Part shown: piece by piece, positions 63,324-64,000 of the stretch
Numbering within the stretch: the first letter of the stretch is position 1
Layout: every line of letters starts with the position of its first letter
Origin: JAIBJN01 sp963825255
GTDB taxonomy: Bacteria; Actinomycetota; Thermoleophilia; Gaiellales; Gaiellaceae
Length of the DNA: 64,000 nucleotides
NCBI GenBank assembly: GCA_963825255.1
Contig: CAWGSF010000009.1
Span: 62,001 to 126,000 of the forward strand
Direction: 5' to 3'
Notes under the pieces: model-generated
Seen by the model: only the letters and a program-made list of their open reading frames with translations
Database searches by the model: none
Told to the model about the DNA's origin: nothing
Program-made: the position numbers and the translations under genes

Positions 63324-64000
63324 ATGAGCGCGGTCGCCCTCGACGTCACCGCCGTGCGCGCCCGCTTCTCGGCGCTTCGGCGCCCCACGGCGTTCTTCGA
63401 CGGCCCCGGAGGCACGCAGGTGCCCGACTCGGTGATCGAGGCGATGGCGTCCTACCTGCGCGAGTCGAACGCGAACCTGGGCGGCGCGCCCTTCGAGACC
63501 GCGCGCCGCAGCAACGCGCTCGTGATCGAGGCCCACGAGGCCGCGGCCCGGTTCCTCGGCTGCTCGCCCGACGAGGTGGGCTTCGGCCTGAACATGACCA
63601 CCCTGAACTTCGCGCTCTCACGCACGGTCGGCCGCGAGCTGCGCGCCGGCGACGAGATCGTCGTCACCCGGCTCGACCACGACGGGAACGTCTCGCCGTG
63701 GCTCGAGCTCGCGGCCGACCTCGACCTCGTCGTGCGCTTCGCCGACCTCCGGGACGAGGACGCGACGCTCGACCTGGAGGATCTCGAGCGCCAGCTCGGC
63801 GACCGCACGCGGGTCGTCGCGTTCCCGTGGGCCTCGAACGCCGTCGGGACGATCACCGACGTCCGCCGGATCGCGGACCTGGCCCACGAGGCCGGGGCCC
63901 TCGCGTGGGTCGACGCCGTCCACTACGCGCCGCACGGGCCGATCGACGTCGAGGCCGCCGGCGTCGACGTGCTCCTCTGCTCCCCGTACAAGTTCTTCGG
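63324..64000 (+). CDS. Class V aminotransferase, 3' end outside window
   Basis: First 225 residues of a cysteine-desulfurase-like protein: PTAFFDGPGGTQVPDSVIEA, NANLGGAPFETARRSNAL, ALAWVDAVHYAPHGPIDVEA and the PLP-Lys segment LLCSPYKFFG at the window edge. The family of cysteine-desulfurase-like proteins with this N-terminus is distinct from the copy at 58058. Follows mmsA by ten bases with GGGGAC before the ATG, so probably cotranscribed. Substrate unknown. Confidence 0.88.
   Translation, partial: MSAVALDVTAVRARFSALRRPTAFFDGPGGTQVPDSVIEAMASYLRESNANLGGAPFETARRSNALVIEAHEAAARFLGCSPDEVGFGLNMTTLNFALSRTVGRELRAGDEIVVTRLDHDGNVSPWLELAADLDLVVRFADLRDEDATLDLEDLERQLGDRTRVVAFPWASNAVGTITDVRRIADLAHEAGALAWVDAVHYAPHGPIDVEAAGVDVLLCSPYKFF

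Noticed and set aside
1..64000. CRISPR arrays, insertion sequences, rRNA or tRNA genes
   Set aside because: Read through on both strands without finding repeat-spacer arrays, transposase motifs or tRNA-like folds.

Overview
The window is about 64 kb of very GC-rich DNA (wobble positions almost always G or C) with actinobacterial features: GTG, TTG and probably CTG starts, TANNNT -10 boxes a few bases before many start codons (leaderless mRNAs), LuxR-type HTH regulators, XRE-TPR regulators and a lasso-peptide gene set. A deep-branching actinobacterium such as a member of Thermoleophilia is my best guess; no rRNA or other taxonomic marker is present, so this is inference.

Layout. (1) Bases 1-27,100 are a surface-polysaccharide locus: UDP-GlcNAc 2-epimerase (cut by the window edge), a small LuxR-type regulator, a Wzz-like and a Wzy-like membrane protein, four GT2 and one GT4 glycosyltransferases, a DUF354 glycosyltransferase, three FemAB/GNAT-like acyl- or aminoacyl-transferases, a parallel beta-helix protein, a toroid-like protein, a polytopic membrane protein, a NodB-type deacetylase, a DegT aminotransferase, a ~1,670-residue LamG/Ig/deacetylase-like secreted protein, a polyprenyl-phosphate sugar transferase and a Gfo/Idh/MocA oxidoreductase. 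Together they could make, chain-length control, modify and trim an N-acetylated extracellular glycan. (2) Bases 27,132-35,311 are a lasso-peptide cluster: LuxR-like regulator, PqqD-type recognition protein (B1), HPr-kinase-like tailoring enzyme, B2 protease, precursor A, cyclase C, then on the other strand a nucleotidyltransferase, an ABC-2 exporter (permease and ATPase) and a second LuxR-like regulator. Neither full-length LuxR protein has a recognisable phospho-acceptor Asp. (3) Bases 35,500-39,760 hold metal genes: an MBL-like protein and an NRAMP transporter divergent from a two-domain cupredoxin oxidase and a ZIP transporter. (4) Bases 39,968-53,675 hold a stand-alone MshEN (c-di-GMP-binding-type) protein, two XRE-TPR regulators each beside a very short exported peptide gene, an SF2 helicase, PAC2 protein, heme A synthase, SelD, a DDAH-like hydrolase, a proline-racemase-family enzyme and a rhodanese. 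(5) Bases 53,676-64,000 hold a probable structured RNA, an MFS exporter with its TetR regulator, acyl-CoA synthetase, two class V aminotransferases (the last truncated), a small holin-like membrane protein, NadE, a mismatch DNA glycosylase and methylmalonate-semialdehyde dehydrogenase.

Many genes, especially between 24.9 and 27.1 kb, are broken into several frames by single extra bases, nearly always a G after a C. Codon use and protein family continuity run straight through, so I treat these as intact genes with sequence errors and give one coordinate span per gene. No tRNA, rRNA, CRISPR array, insertion sequence or phage gene was recognised.

The most interesting items are the two regulator/short-peptide pairs that resemble peptide-pheromone (RRNPP-type) quorum systems, the lasso peptide with one ring Cys and a C-terminal Cys, the orphan structured RNA near 53.8 kb, and the 150-bp nested palindrome near 5.4 kb.
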